Assembly: GCA_037127255.1 (NCBI GenBank)
Contig: JBANSL010000004.1
Coordinates: forward strand, 87,440,627 to 87,504,626
Length of the DNA: 64,000 nt
Reading direction: 5' to 3'
Origin: Persicaria tinctoria
Taxonomy: Eukaryota; Streptophyta; Magnoliopsida; Caryophyllales; Polygonaceae
In this document: positions 47,031-58,956 of the stretch, one piece after another
How positions within the stretch are numbered: the first letter of the stretch is position 1
Layout: each line of letters begins with the position of its first letter
Program-made: the position numbers and the translations under genes
The notes under the pieces: model-generated
The model's input: the letters and a program-made list of their open reading frames with translations, nothing else
The model's database searches: none
Told to the model about the DNA's origin: nothing

Positions 47031-50000
47031 TTAGAGATACTGAACTTGAATCCTTTCCCTGTTGTGTTCCCACCAAAGCTTGGCGTGCACCTCTCCAAAT
47101 CTCTCCCGGCTGCACGAGAACAACGCGAGTGTGTGAATTCGCGCACTTATGTACGTAGTAAGAACACTAAGAAAGGAGAGAGGTTTGTCATTCACCTGAA
47201 TCTCACACGCTTTAGCTCCCTAGTGCCATCGGCGAATTGCCTGATAGTAATGTACACCCCTGGCTCATCTTGCTCCACCCACTCGGTCTCAAGGTCGCTT
47301 GCATTGCTGATTGACACTGAGGCGTCGTCTCTGGATGAGGTTGAGACCCTTGATGCATCCACAGACGACGTCTCCTCAGCCTTGGAGCCGCTCCCTGCTC
47401 CATAACCTCCATTGAATCCGGCGTTGTAGTAGTCTGGACCACCAGGGTCTGAAGGATCAGGTGGGTAATAGCCTTTGGCGCCAGAGGGCTTGTAGTGATG
47501 TCTTGGTGTCCACTCCTTGTTTGAGGATGGATTTGTCGCGGGACTATCCAGGGTTAGTCCGACTCTTGTATATGAGGAGTCTCTTGGCTGCGTGGATTCG
47601 ACAATGCAACCATCAGAGCATTCTCTAAGGAATGAAGCAATTGAAGCTAGATGAAAGTAAGCATGGAGAAAAATTACCTCGTCCTCGGATCTTGAGGGAG
47701 TGTTTAGAGCTTGCCGGTTGAATCTCTGGACATTGTAGAGCTCCATAATTCGGTCATAGTTCTCACCCCACCATCTTTGAGCTTGCCATTTGTTGAACAT
47801 ATCGCGGCTGCACAAATAAAGATACTCATCGGTTATATATGTAGGCATAAGACATCAACTCTTGGACAAGAACTGGAAGACATTACTGCTTCTGCATATT
47901 TACCTGAATCGAATTCGCTTTAAATCATTTCCACCTTTAGATAGTGAAACAAATGTGATGTGAACTCCAGGCTCCACCTGAGCCATCCATTCTTTGGGCC
48001 CATCGTCGTCCTCTAACACCACATCAGACTGAGTGCAGACAGATTCTCGTCCCCCTGGGGTTCTTTCACCAGGGGCAAATCTTGGGTATGATCGTCCACT
48101 TTGGTTGTGGCTGGTGGTAAAGTCCCATGCAGGTGTTGAGCTTGAGCTTGCAGGTTGCATGTACGAGTACCGAATCCCTTCAGAAGCAGTATCATAGTCT
48201 GGGTAAGATCTATCTCCTTTCTTGAAGCCGCCTGGGCTTGTACAGGGTTTGCATTGTTTGTAGGCAGTAGAAAATTTCAAAGCCATATCTTTGATCTGCA
48301 GAAATTCCCTAATCACAGTAAGCTTCACACACTATCTGGCTGTTGTTGAGAAACACCTTTATAACTGCTATATTAATTCCAATTTCAAGATGATCCTACT
48401 ATCTAGATTCTAGAGATTTGATCAATAAAGATGAAGACCAAGAATGGACCACTACAATATTTTGAATAAATATATAGTTTTGCATGATTACATAATTTCG
48501 TAATCCATAAAGCCCAAGGACAACTTTTCACCAAAGAAAGCTGAATTACAAGCCAATGCAAGAAGCTAGGAATCCTAAGATAGTCAATTAACCTTAAGAG
48601 AATTATTGAAAAATTACTGTGCTATTTGGATGCATCAAGATGCCATTATCTATACATATGAATGAATATAGCTGAAGTTCCAGTATGAGTAGTCAAGCAC
48701 TCAAAATGTTTGGATGCCAGATGAATATACCCAATATATCACTGTATTTTCCTTTCAAAGATCAAATAAACCCAATACATCACTGAAATTGCATAACCAA
48801 CTTTACCACTCAGCAATTCATATATAGTAGCTCAGAAACAAAGACACACAAGTCATAGATAACTATAAATACGGTGTAAGGCTATCCTTCAATTGTGTAA
48901 ATCCAATCCACTTTTCTGAAAAGAGATTCTTAATCGCTAAATCCATATATAGCCAGATGATTTGTGTTACTGTGTGGTGAGTGTATAGCTTTATAAATTA
49001 TAAATCAATGTAGTTTTCCTTTGCATGGTATATGTAGTGCTTTCTCAGTTGGATCTTTTATTAACATTCTAAATTTCTAATTAATGCAAAACTGACTGGT
49101 CTTCCTTTTCCTTTTGGCAAAATTTTGATATTGCCACACAATATAGTAGGCAAGAATTCAAACAGTGGGGTCAGTCACACACACCAAAGTACACTTCCAA
49201 TCTTTTCCAAATGCCCCTTTGTCCCTTCATCTACATAGTTTGCAATGTTAGTGTTTTTCCTAGTCCTAGTAAAAAACCCGTCTGCCTGTTGGTGAGTGGC
49301 ATTACAATACACTTTGGAATGCAGAAAATATATAGCTGCAAATCTGAACAACTTGACCCATGTAGGCCCAAATTTAACATCCCCACAAGTGTTGTGAAAC
49401 ATAGATGGTCAAGGGCTTATAAAATCTGAATGATGCGATATAGATCAAGTTTATCAGCGTGCACCTTTAAATTATTACCCTAAACTCCTTACATCTATGG
49501 GCTAAATTTGGGGCTCTATCATGATTCAGGATCATCCTAAGTGTCATTATTCTTTTGTAGGACGACGATCATTCCTATTTTATTATGCTATTCTCATAAA
49601 TTTAGGAGGCATTTATAAAAGTAAGTAGGAATGGTCCAAAAGAAACTTGCGTGCCTCCTAAAACACCCAAAAGGAAAGGAAATTGCATCTTTCTACAACT
49701 TGTACCACCATGTAGTAAATAAGTTATAGTACAAGTTAGGTTAGGTGTTTACATAAAACCACACATGAATTCAAATCAATTTCGAGCCTGAAATGAAAGC
49801 AACCCAATATAGATTTGGGAAAACCCTCCCAAAGAACCATACGTGGCCCCCTACACAATAAACAAACTAGAATTCCAATCCTCCTTCCTTGTTAGGAAGT
49901 AATGGGTTTGAACTGAAAAGAGCAAAAAAAGCAACTTGCAACCAGCAAAAGCAAAAACACATTACCTAAAAAACCAATAAGATGAATGCAGAAGCCGAAA

Positions 50001-50177
50001 GAAGGGAAGAGGGAGTTTTTGAAGGTGGAAGGAACAGGGAAAGGAAAGAGACAAGTTAAGTACCTGGGTGGTCAGGCTTTTGACGGACTCTTTTGTACCT
50101 GGAGTGCCACGCCCTCCTCCTCCTCCTCCCTCCCCTTTCTCGTCCGTTTGCTTTGCACAGGTTATGCATGTCAACAT
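47031..50177 (-). CDS. BREVIS RADIX family protein (BRX-like)
   Basis: Five coding exons, 50177-50064, 48295-47904, 47807-47678, 47587-47196 and 47109-47031, join at GT-AG sites and give 368 residues, the usual family length. The N-terminus MLTCITCAKQ has the conserved Cys pair thought to be acylated for membrane attachment. A second conserved block, IKDMALKFSTAYKQCKPC, follows at residues 39-56. Two BRX domains are present, about 140-196 (KEWMAQVEPGVHITF ... RWWGENYDRIMELYNV) and 314-368 (EWVEQDEPGVYITI ... LWWEHNRERIQ). BRX-family proteins are plant-specific regulators at the plasma membrane and in the nucleus; in Arabidopsis BRX tunes auxin transport in protophloem and others act in stomatal polarity. 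The paralogue (BRX or BRX-like 1-4) cannot be fixed here. The third intron is only 90 nt, in frame and stop-free. Confidence 0.93.
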
Positions 50178-50246
50178 TTCCCCCTTCTGGTTTCTTCCTG
50201 TTTGAGCTTTCTCCTGTTTTTATCTCCTCGTCTGTATTACTTGACC
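50064..50246 (-). other. First coding exon of the BRX-family gene with leader part
   Basis: The acceptor CAG ends at 50247, so 50246-50178 is leader and 50177-50064 is coding (38 codons). The first ATG in the exon at 50177 is used because it gives the conserved MLTCITCAK start. Confidence 0.65.
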
Positions 50247-52543
50247 CTGCAATTGGCAAAACATTCAAACATGTAAATTAAGGACATGTGACTAAGGTGC
50301 GGACAACTCGATCAAGACCTCAAGTAGATTTGAGTATTGTGCAGTATAGGAAGCATGGAATATGTTAGTTTGGCGCAATTACTTATATGGAATAAAAGCA
50401 TAATTTTTTTAAGTCATATTCAACATACGAACCCTAAATGTAACTTCACAAGTTGATCTTCACATAATCGCATGTTTTGAGACTATGTAGTAAAAAGAAA
50501 GAAGCAAACGAAGCAATCTCATATTTGAACATCAGATTTTCTAATTATATACTTATAATATTACTTGCCACTTGCCAGGAACACCAATTAAGCAAGGCAA
50601 GGGGCCAGGGGCCATTGATGACCCCACTGGCCCACACGGGACATTTTTATTTGGCTTACTTGGCCAGCAGAGCTTTTGCCCTTGTCTCGGGTAAGTCACG
50701 TATCAAAACCCAACAAAACAAACGATATTGGACATCTTAATTTTGGTTGCATCCTATAAACGTCAACTTCTTTATGACACTGACTGTCAACCACTTGGAA
50801 GTTGGAAGTCAGGTATTACAAAAATCAAACACTTAAAAATAGCCAAAGATCATTGATGTATAGATGATATACTGTGTAAATGCAAATTTGCCTGAAAAGG
50901 AAATACTGTATACCACAAAGAAATTCCTGGCTCTCTGCCAATATCTAAATCCTCAATCACAAAAGGTAAAACATATAATGATTCTATGATTCCAATCACT
51001 GTATCACACCCCTTATACAATGGTGGAAGATAATCAATAAAAAGGAGCAGAAATTACTCCTAATTCAGATTCCATGAAATCGGTCAGTTAACCAAGTATG
51101 AGCTAGGAGAATAGGTGAAGGGAAGAAGATGTTACTCGGGATCAGAGAGAGTGGGAGGAGGTTGTGGCCTGCGGTGGGCGTGGATGACTATACTATACAG
51201 ATTGGAAAGAGCAAAAGAACTCAATGATCCCATCACTCGGTCCCGAGTGCCTAAAAAAGGCTCAATTCCACGCTACTAGAAGGAATAGGAACCCTATCTA
51301 TCATGGCATTTGCTGACGAGGCTAACACGATATCTGATCTTTTTTTAACTATTGAGCCATGCCCCGAGAATACTATATATGCATCTTTGGGCATTTATAT
51401 CACCAGCTACAACTAATGCTAATTAAAGCAATCAAATATTCAAAAAATGTGCCAAACATAGTCTACTATTTACTTGATTATGCCAGCAATTTCCATCTAA
51501 TATAATAATAATAATAATATAAAGTAAATAGGGTTTATTAATTTGCAATTCAAACTTGGAAGGAGAAAGAGAAAAAGTGGACCAGGATTTAATTCAGTTG
51601 GTTCTTTCTTCTGAAAAGGAAAATACAATCCTCATTCTTCAAGAAATCCCCTCCCCACGTCTAAAGCAACTGCCATCACGAGGTGGAGATAGATGAAACA
51701 GAAGAGGTTTGTATCCCCAGCCTATTGTTTAGCTTTCGTGCTGTGCCAGTTTGTCCTATCATGTTTTGCAAACATGAGAGACCAAAGAATTTTTGGGTCT
51801 AATAATCCCCTTGCTAAGTTTAATCAATCAATCAGTCTCAAAAAATCCCTCGGTCATGTTTACAAGAAATTGATGTGAGACAGGCAAAACTCCAAACTGG
51901 AAACCTCTTGATGGACCAGAAAACTATATTGATGAACTATCCATTGGGAAGCAAGATAACTAAACTAGATAAGAGCAGTAAAGCTGTAACAGATTTTACT
52001 GAACAGAAAGAAAAAGCATGGCATGCCGTAGCGAGAGGGGAAAAGCGAGCATAGAAACAAGATGCATTATTATACGTGACAAGAAAACGACTCGCACAAG
52101 GCAATTAAAGACAATTAGCTGATCTTGACACCGATTTCACTTGCCCTCTCATTCCCAACCCCCAAATTGTTTCCTCCCTTCTACTTGCAGATCAAATATG
52201 GAAAATTCCACGACCAATGAACACAATATTTACTTCTCTGTCGCTAAAGGAGCGGAACCGGAAAACGACTGGATACTGCAAGTTGAGGTTTCAAGGGCGC
52301 GGACCACGTTCATCGTGGTCCGCGCTCCCCCTATTACCTACTGACAACGACAAGAAACCGTTCGCGTACTCGAGATCGATCAAAATCGGATTCAGAAATC
52401 GATCGATCACGAAGAAAACTCAAGAAGTGTGTAAAATGTGGAGAAAACTGAAACCAGTAAAATCAAAACCGGCAAGATCTCGCTTGAAATCACCATACTA
52501 AACAAATCAAAACATAAACAGAGAGGAGAATCAATTTACTTAC
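50247..52543 (-). other. Probable 2.3 kb leader intron of the BRX-family gene
   Basis: Bounded by donor TTT/GTAAGT at 52544/52543 and acceptor GCAG at 50247. It holds no supported gene on its own strand, but does hold a 12-bp perfect hairpin at 52297-52325 and a short plus-strand frame at 51693-51878. The intron is inferred from splice signals and the distant promoter; a transcript would prove it. Confidence 0.5.
52297..52325. promoter_or_regulatory. GC-rich hairpin with two inverted GGACCAC motifs
   Basis: GCGCGGACCACG, a 5-nt loop TTCAT, then CGTGGTCCGCGC: a perfect 12-bp inverted repeat. GGACCAC / GTGGTCC is the core bound by TCP transcription factors. A regulatory role is inference. Confidence 0.4.
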
Positions 52544-52915
52544 AAATTCTTCTGCTTCTGTTATGCGAAAAATGGATCGTTAGCTGTGTTCGTCTTCTCT
52601 GAGCATGAATTCTTCAAATCGGCAGCGAAATCCAAGGAACGACAGGTCCGCAGGGAAATCGATCTCCCGAGCATAAAATCTTCCAAAATCACCGCCAAAT
52701 TGGAAAGAAAATCTACCAGAGTAACAACGAATCGTCCGGTGAGAGCGAATTTAGCGAGACGAAATGTGCCGAAGCTGAAAGTTTCGGAGATTGCGCGTCG
52801 AATTCCGCCGCTCTCACTCTCTCTTCGAGTTGAACTGTAAACGAAGTCACCAACGTTCACGAAAACAAGCAGAGAGAGATTTTTGGAGAGAGAGAGAGGG
52901 AGCTGAAAATCAAGG
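52544..52915 (-). other. Probable 5' untranslated exon of the BRX-family gene
   Basis: A GC-richer block with CT/GA-rich runs, ending at the strong donor GTAAGT (52543 and below). A TATA-like TTTAAATA lies at 52930-52939 on the minus strand. Together these fit a leader exon. Linkage to the coding exons is inferred. Confidence 0.5.
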
Positions 52916-52929
52916 CCAGACAACCGCGG

Positions 52930-52939
52930 TATTTAAACG
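52930..52939 (-). promoter_or_regulatory. TATA-like box of the BRX-family gene
   Basis: The minus strand reads CGTTTAAAT-ACC about 20-30 bp before the presumed leader exon. Confidence 0.4.
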
Positions 52940-52989
52940 GGAAAACGTATCTAACGCCGTTAGTTGACGGGAGATAGATGCGTTACTGC

Positions 52990-53825
52990 GTTTTCAGTTT
53001 CACTGTGAGTGATTGGATGGAGAATTTGTACTGCGGCCTATATGACGAGTGATAACTGACGACTACCTATATCCAGCTATAAACAACTAAACAAGGGTAG
53101 GGTAAATTGACTAAATTCAAATTACATAAAATAAGTCATGTATCTCGCGATTAAATAGGGTCTAAATAACTGGATATAGCACTATTTTTCTGAATTAGCC
53201 GTGAAAAATCCACAAATAATAGAACACCAACAGATAGGACAATAAGGAAATCAAGAGCTAGAAAAGAAGTAGAGGTGCATAGAAAAAATGGACATCACAC
53301 CACCGCCCAAGACAATAAACGTTTGTCGCTCGTATGCACCCTCGTCAGTGGTCTCTATCCAGAATCATATCTTCCGAAAGGTTTAGAAGATGGAGGTCTA
53401 TTTGATGATCTCCATCCAACTCTTATTCTGTCTACTTCTCCATCCAATTACATTTAGCCCTGTTATTAACACAATCAATATCTCGCCAAACATAGGTCAT
53501 CCCCGCTGACTCTGACTCCCGAAGTAGACAAAGCCCTCACCTACTCTGACACTCGATATTGGCACCCCGCAACACTTTCCTACCACAACCCTTGCAGATC
53601 GAGCACCACGGTGAGCTCTCTTGTCTCAACCATGTCACCGTGCATTTGGCAAAAACCGCATGTGTCGATTACATTCCATGCTCTTAAATCACACAAATTC
53701 TGAATTGGGTCTCAGATATAATATGGTTGTGTTCAATCAAATTGGACTCATATTAAAAAAACAGGGGGGGGGGATCCCAACTATGAAAAATACGGAGTAT
53801 TGTAAACTTAATTTTCCCTCAATCT
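52990..53825. other. Intergenic
   Basis: No gene or bounded repeat is supported. Confidence 0.45.
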
Positions 53826-53830
53826 ATAAT

Positions 53831-54290
53831 TAGACCTCTCAAACGGGTCATTCCGGTCGGGTTCGGGTCGGGTCACTCCGGGTCCCGGGTAAAACGGGTT
53901 TCAGGTTTTTCGGGTTGACTAGAACCCGGGTTTGATCGGGTTTCGGGCGGGTTCGGGTCGATTTCGGGTTTGTCAATTTTTTCTTTTTTAAATTAAAAAA
54001 ATCATAATTTGATAATTTTGCGATAAATTTTAATTAAATATAAACAAATTTAATTATATTTAATTATAAATCAACCGGGTCAACCGGGTCACCGGGTCAA
54101 TCGGATAAATCGGGTCAAAATTACCGGGTCAATCGGGTCACCGGGTCCAAACCCAGATTACCCGAAAAATTTTCGGGTTTTCGGGTTCGGGTCGAAAAAA
54201 ATTCCCGGGTCAAAATTTCCGGGTCTTGACCCGAAAATTTTCGGTCGGTCGGGTCGGGTCACCGAGTCGGGTTGTGTTTTGACAGGTCTA
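53831..54290. repeat. CGGGT-rich repeat with short inverted ends
   Basis: 460 bp. The ends TAGACCTCTCAAAC and, inverted, TAGACCTGTCAAAAC pair with one mismatch. The inside has two arms packed with CGGGTC / GGGTTCGGG motifs around an AT-rich core (53977-54066). It looks like a non-autonomous DNA transposon of the kind seen in many plant genomes, but no clear target duplication is visible. Confidence 0.6.
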
Positions 54291-55260
54291 CATGTAATCA
54301 AACATATATATTCAAATGTGTTGTAGGCTTGATTTTCAACATTTTAGATTAGTTCATAACAATCCTCATATTTAATACTCTGGTAGTGTTGATAGTGTCT
54401 AGTTTTCAAATCCCTACAAATTGTGGATCAAAGCAAAGTAACCCATCATGGTCCAGTTGGACCACATCCAATCCTATGATATCATGCCCAACAGCATCCT
54501 CGTTAAAAAATTTAAAATAAAGAATTATAAATCACATATTTTAATTTTATTTCTAATTCAAATTTAGAAAATTGTCTATATTTTTTCTTCTCAATTTCTA
54601 TTTTAGACAATGTAATGGGGAAGCTGTTTAACCAAAAATAATCCTAATACTCTTAAAAAAAAATTCAAGATAGAGAATATGTTGGAGTTGCTCTGACTAT
54701 TCAAACCGGTTTTATAAGGGAGGCATGAACCGGAGTGAAAATTGAGACCGGTGGGCGGGAGAAAGAAAGATTCAACGGCGAGGACGGTACGAAACGAAAA
54801 CAGTTGGTGGTCTTGGGTTCTGAGGACATATGGGCCAGCCCAACTACATTAATAGGAGACACAAATGGGCCCACTTTGTCTTCATGGGGGCACAAAAATA
54901 ATGTTAATTCCTAACTTGTGGGCTATGTAATCCACGTGGCCTTCTTTTATTTGTTCCAAACTCCGTCCTTTTCCACGTAATATATATATATATATATTTT
55001 TTTTATCATACACAAAAAGTCTCATTTTTTTGAACGGTTTGTCTATTATGTGTCATAAGGGAATAGAATAGGAATACTTTATTGGGAAATAAAACCCTAA
55101 AAAAAATAGGTGAACTCCACAATCTAATTTCAAAATGGCTAAATAGGGTGTATCTATGAAAAATATTCCGTTTTTCCCAATTTGGCCGCTTATCCTATAC
55201 CCAAGTGTATAAGATATAAGATCCATTTTTTTAAAATAATACTTTGATTTTTTTGTCCCA
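54291..55260. other. Intergenic
   Basis: No gene is supported. The part at 54690-54890 is GC-richer with several GGGCC(C)A motifs like plant promoter elements, but no gene follows on either strand. A short (AT)n lies at 54980-54996. Confidence 0.4.
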
Positions 55261-55265
55261 GTGTT

Positions 55266-55504
55266 TTTTATGACGAGGAAACAACCATTTGGTGGCAAAA
55301 CCCGGGTATGTGACCCAGTTGGCAAGAGCCACGAAGCAGGTAAACCGGCTTTCGCCGACCGGATCGACTAATTGGTAGGAAGCAAGGCAAACACTTGATT
55401 TTCCCCTACCAATACAAACCTTAGATTTTCACCCAAGAAAAGGGGTGGAGGCAAGATCGAACCCAGAACCTCCTTACATCCCATTGGACTACCCTGATTG
55501 GGGC
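55266..55504 (-). mobile_element. tRNA-derived SINE, copy 3
   Basis: Minus strand, nearly full length and diverged. It shares the head (CCCAATCAGGGTAGTCCAATGGG), the central CGGTCGGCGAAAGCCGGTTTACC-like block and the end TCCTCGTCATAAAAA with the copy at 25651. The target duplication is uncertain (CAGTGTTTT versus CGGTGTTTT). Confidence 0.82.
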
Positions 55505-55908
55505 TTTTCACCGGTGTTTTAGCCCCTACTATTATGAGTGCACACATTAAAAAATCATCTTATTGTTCCATGCTATGTCAATATCTAAATCATCAATGGT
55601 TTTTTTTATTATAGTTTTCCTATCTTTATATCTAATCTATTGACATTTTTTAAAAAAAATACTTAGGACTCGTTTGTTTCTAGAGGAGATAATGGAAATG
55701 AATGTAGTTAAATTTTAAATATAAAGTGTATATGATTATAATAGTAACTAATGAATATCAACTTAAATATGAACTACATTTATGAAGGTATAAATCATTA
55801 TCTTTCTCTACCAAAATCGAACAAGGGTTAATTCATTTACCAATTTTTATCTTCTGACTGCATCATACATGTTTAATAAATGGTATCAATATAGTACTTG
55901 AATGTCAT

Positions 55909-55975
55909 AGTCGGGGTGACCTAGTGGTGTAGAGTAAGGGGTGGTAAGGAGGGTTCGATCTCGGTTCCTGGTATG
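55909..55975 (+). mobile_element. tRNA-derived SINE, copy 4 (head only)
   Basis: Only the Pol III promoter part is left: TCGGGGTGACCTAGTGGTG, then GAGGGTTCGATCTC. The body and tail are missing. Confidence 0.65.
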
Positions 55976-56710
55976 TGTACTTGGATTTTTTGTGTGTTTT
56001 GTTTTCTTGTGACTTATGAGAGCAATGAGAAGTCACCTCAAGACTCAAAAAGTGGAGAATCAGCAAAAGGGAAGGAAATCTTCAACATGTTTCCCATCAA
56101 TGGATGTACAAAAGATTCTCTCCATCTGTGTCAATTGAAAGATGCTCCGTATGAATAAAAGAAAAAATAAGGAAATCAACGAGGAAGAAGAAGAAGCTAT
56201 AGGAGGAGGAAGTGAAATACTCCGTAATATTAAATAAATAAAAGAAATAAAAAAGGCTGGATTCATACGTGAACACTGTCTCAAAGGGTCAGAACTCAGA
56301 ACATAGTACTACCCAAGAAGCCACATCGATCAGCTCTCCTTTTATGGAGTTTTTTTTTTTTTAAAAAAAAAAATTAATTTCATGGAGTAGTAATTCAAAG
56401 ATAGCAACTGCCATGTCTCTTAATTGACTGATACATATGCAACGGCTGACACCGGGCGATGAGTGATGACTAAACATACCAACTGCCATGTCTCTTAATT
56501 GATTGCCAAAGGCCACTGGTCGGTTGTCTGCAGATTGGGATAACCTGAAGCAAACCAAGCCTTGCTCGGTGCTGCTGCTCATTCTGATTTTTTTATTATT
56601 AATTTTTAGTATTTATCATGGAAAGACTCCTGTTATGTGTTGTTGCAAAGAATGTCACATCCACGGGCATAAGAGTAGGGTTCTTTATTATGGAGACAAA
56701 TAAGAATAAA

Positions 56711-56881
56711 GTTCTCCGCCCCTTTCTTTGGAATTTCCATCCAAGGTTAGCTTGCTCGGTTGCTCCCTACCAGTGGGTCAAACCGGTCAGCGCAAGCCGA
56801 TTTACCTGGTACGTGGTTCTTGCCAACTGAGTCACGTGTTCGGAGTTTATAGCCAAATGTGGGTTCCTCATAAAAAAAAAA
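56711..56881 (+). mobile_element. tRNA-derived SINE, copy 5 (tail part)
   Basis: This copy lacks the head. It begins CCGCCCCTTTCTTTGG and runs through CCTACCAGTGGGTC and TTTACCTGGTACGTGG to CCTCATAAAAAAAAAA, matching the 3' two thirds of the copy at 25651. The missing 5' part fits incomplete reverse transcription. Confidence 0.8.
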
Positions 56882-56884
56882 CCT

Positions 56885-58710
56885 AAGGTTATAAATTGCT
56901 AAATTTCATGAGTATATATATAGGGACTCATGAAACCCAAGTCAGAATATGAGCCTAAACCCAAAACAGAAAACAAGCCCAAATTCAAGACATATTAACA
57001 TTATGCGTGGAATATTTGAAACGGTCTTTCTATTGGGCATAGGATAAAATTCTATAGGCCGAGCATGGAAAGATTTCTTACAAAAAAAAAAATACACGAT
57101 CTTAGGAATCTGATTCAGAATTTGGCTAATGCATTTTAATTAAGAATATTTTTTTTTTCTAAAACGGAAATCTTATCGGGGCATAAGATAAAAATTAAAA
57201 AACGTATTTGAAATGATACACATCCCACATATATTGATAATATAAAGATCCAATCTTTGCGTATAAGCCGGTGGGCTACTTTTTCTAATGTTAATTGGTT
57301 TTACGATGGAACCCATCGGTCTTGTATGCTCGCTTTGCATGTTAAACTGATTAGATTGAGAGGATATGATGAGGGCCGAGATTGATTGATTAAACATGAA
57401 AGAGGAGTGTTATTTGATGATGACATAATATTTTGGGCAGCGTGGTTGATCAAAGGTCATACTCCATCCTCTAATTAAAACTTGACGTTTTACTGTTTAG
57501 CATTTTCGAGATACACTTATCCAAAATGTCCATAAATGTTAATTTTCTAAATTGAGGTTCTAAATATAGATTAAACTCTCCCTCAATTGCAAAATACATA
57601 AAAACTTAATTATGTCATTTATTTTTATAAACCATCTAACACGCCAAATGAGAACATTACTTTATTCATAACTCAAATTATAAGTACATAAAGCCAAAGA
57701 ACTTAGATCTTAAGATTATGAGGTAATCAGTGCCTATGATGAGTTGTTATTTTAAGTTTGGAAATTAAAGCTTTTAATTTGTGTCCCTTAAAGTATAGGG
57801 TGTTCCACAAAGATCTTCCAAAGCAAGAAAAGCATATGCATGTGTAAACAGTCCAAGTAAGAAAGGTATTAGCAATTCATAATTACAAGGTATCCATCTT
57901 TGTTTTTGAAACTAGTGCCTTTTAATTTGAACTCATCTGGCTGCAACGTACATATAGGGTTCGTATGGAAAGAGGTTAATAAACCGACTAAAATTATAAA
58001 CAGGGTAAAAATTTATAAATTGTTGGTAAAAATAGTTAAAAATTTATTAAAAAATATAAACTCCGTATGGGGCGAAAAACAGTTTATTTGTAAAAAGTGG
58101 AGTTTATTTGGTTTTTATGAGGGGTATTGTGGTACTTTCAAACCGAATAAGATAAAAGAGAAGGGGTAAAATAGTAATTATGGAATATAAACCTCAAAAT
58201 AAGCTTCAATCTGCAGCTTATTTATAAACCCTTTTTTTAACTGACTTTCTTATTTGTTGTTCCCATACACTGTTTAAACCCGTTTATTTTTTTAACAGTT
58301 AAATTTTTTACACTTTTAACTTGTTTATATTTTTACCATACACACCCTACTGATATACATATACATGTTGAGTCGTTAATTTATACTGTGCAATACTATT
58401 TTTTTTAGTTTGCTGAATCCGGTGTTTTGTTCATTGTCTCTTATTCACAATATTCAATTTGTCAAAATCTAAAGTTCATTTGTTTAATTATTCTGCTTCA
58501 ATTAATTTAATTAATACATTCTCTAATTATATAATGGAATTTAAGTTGTGCTATAAACTGATTTAATATTTAGTACCTTATATAGAATAGAAATTAACGG
58601 AAACAACGGAAATATATAGTAGCTAGGAACATAGAATATTAATTTTGTTGATCGAGAGATACGAAGAGACCATCAAGTTTCACATTGAAAATACAAATAA
58701 ATAAATCTTA
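56885..58710. other. Intergenic
   Basis: No gene is supported. Near 57180-57420 is an LTR-like relic with the AATTGGTTTT-ACGATGGAACCC motif. A half MITE (CTCTAATTAAAACTTGACG) lies near 57468. Confidence 0.4.
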
Positions 58711-58713
58711 GTA

Positions 58714-58954
58714 CTCCCTCCGTTCATTAATAAGTGTAGTTTGACTTTTTAACACATTTTTTAAGAAGTTAAAAACTATATAAAATATTAACTTTTTAAT
58801 TTATTTTTTAAAATAAATTTAAACTTATAACTAATATGTATAAAATTATTTTAAAAAATCAATTAAAAATTTTATATTTTATATACTAGTAGTTTTTAAC
58901 TCCTTAAAAACGTATAAAAAAGTCAAAAGCCACTTATTTTTTTAACGGATGTAG
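58714..58954. mobile_element. Stowaway-like MITE, copy 4
   Basis: 241 bp, TA on both sides. The ends CTCCCTCCGTT and, inverted, CTACATCCGTT are followed by inner arms (TTTGACTTTTTAACACATTTT with inverted partner). The inner sequence differs from copies 1-3, so it is a sister subfamily. Confidence 0.85.
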
Positions 58955-58956
58955 TA

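Noticed and set aside
47629..47677. Alternative acceptor CCTTAG at 47625-47630 for the third BRX-family intron
   Set aside because: It would make a 53-nt intron, too short for plants, and would shift the frame; the CACGCAG acceptor at 47588 gives 90 nt and keeps the frame.
52561..52923. 120-codon frame in the BRX-family leader exon as an upstream ORF
   Set aside because: Its first codon is TTG and probably lies upstream of the transcript start; no ATG-initiated form is clear.
54690..54890. Promoter of an unseen gene (GGGCC motifs)
   Set aside because: No coding exon or splice signal follows on either strand within reach.
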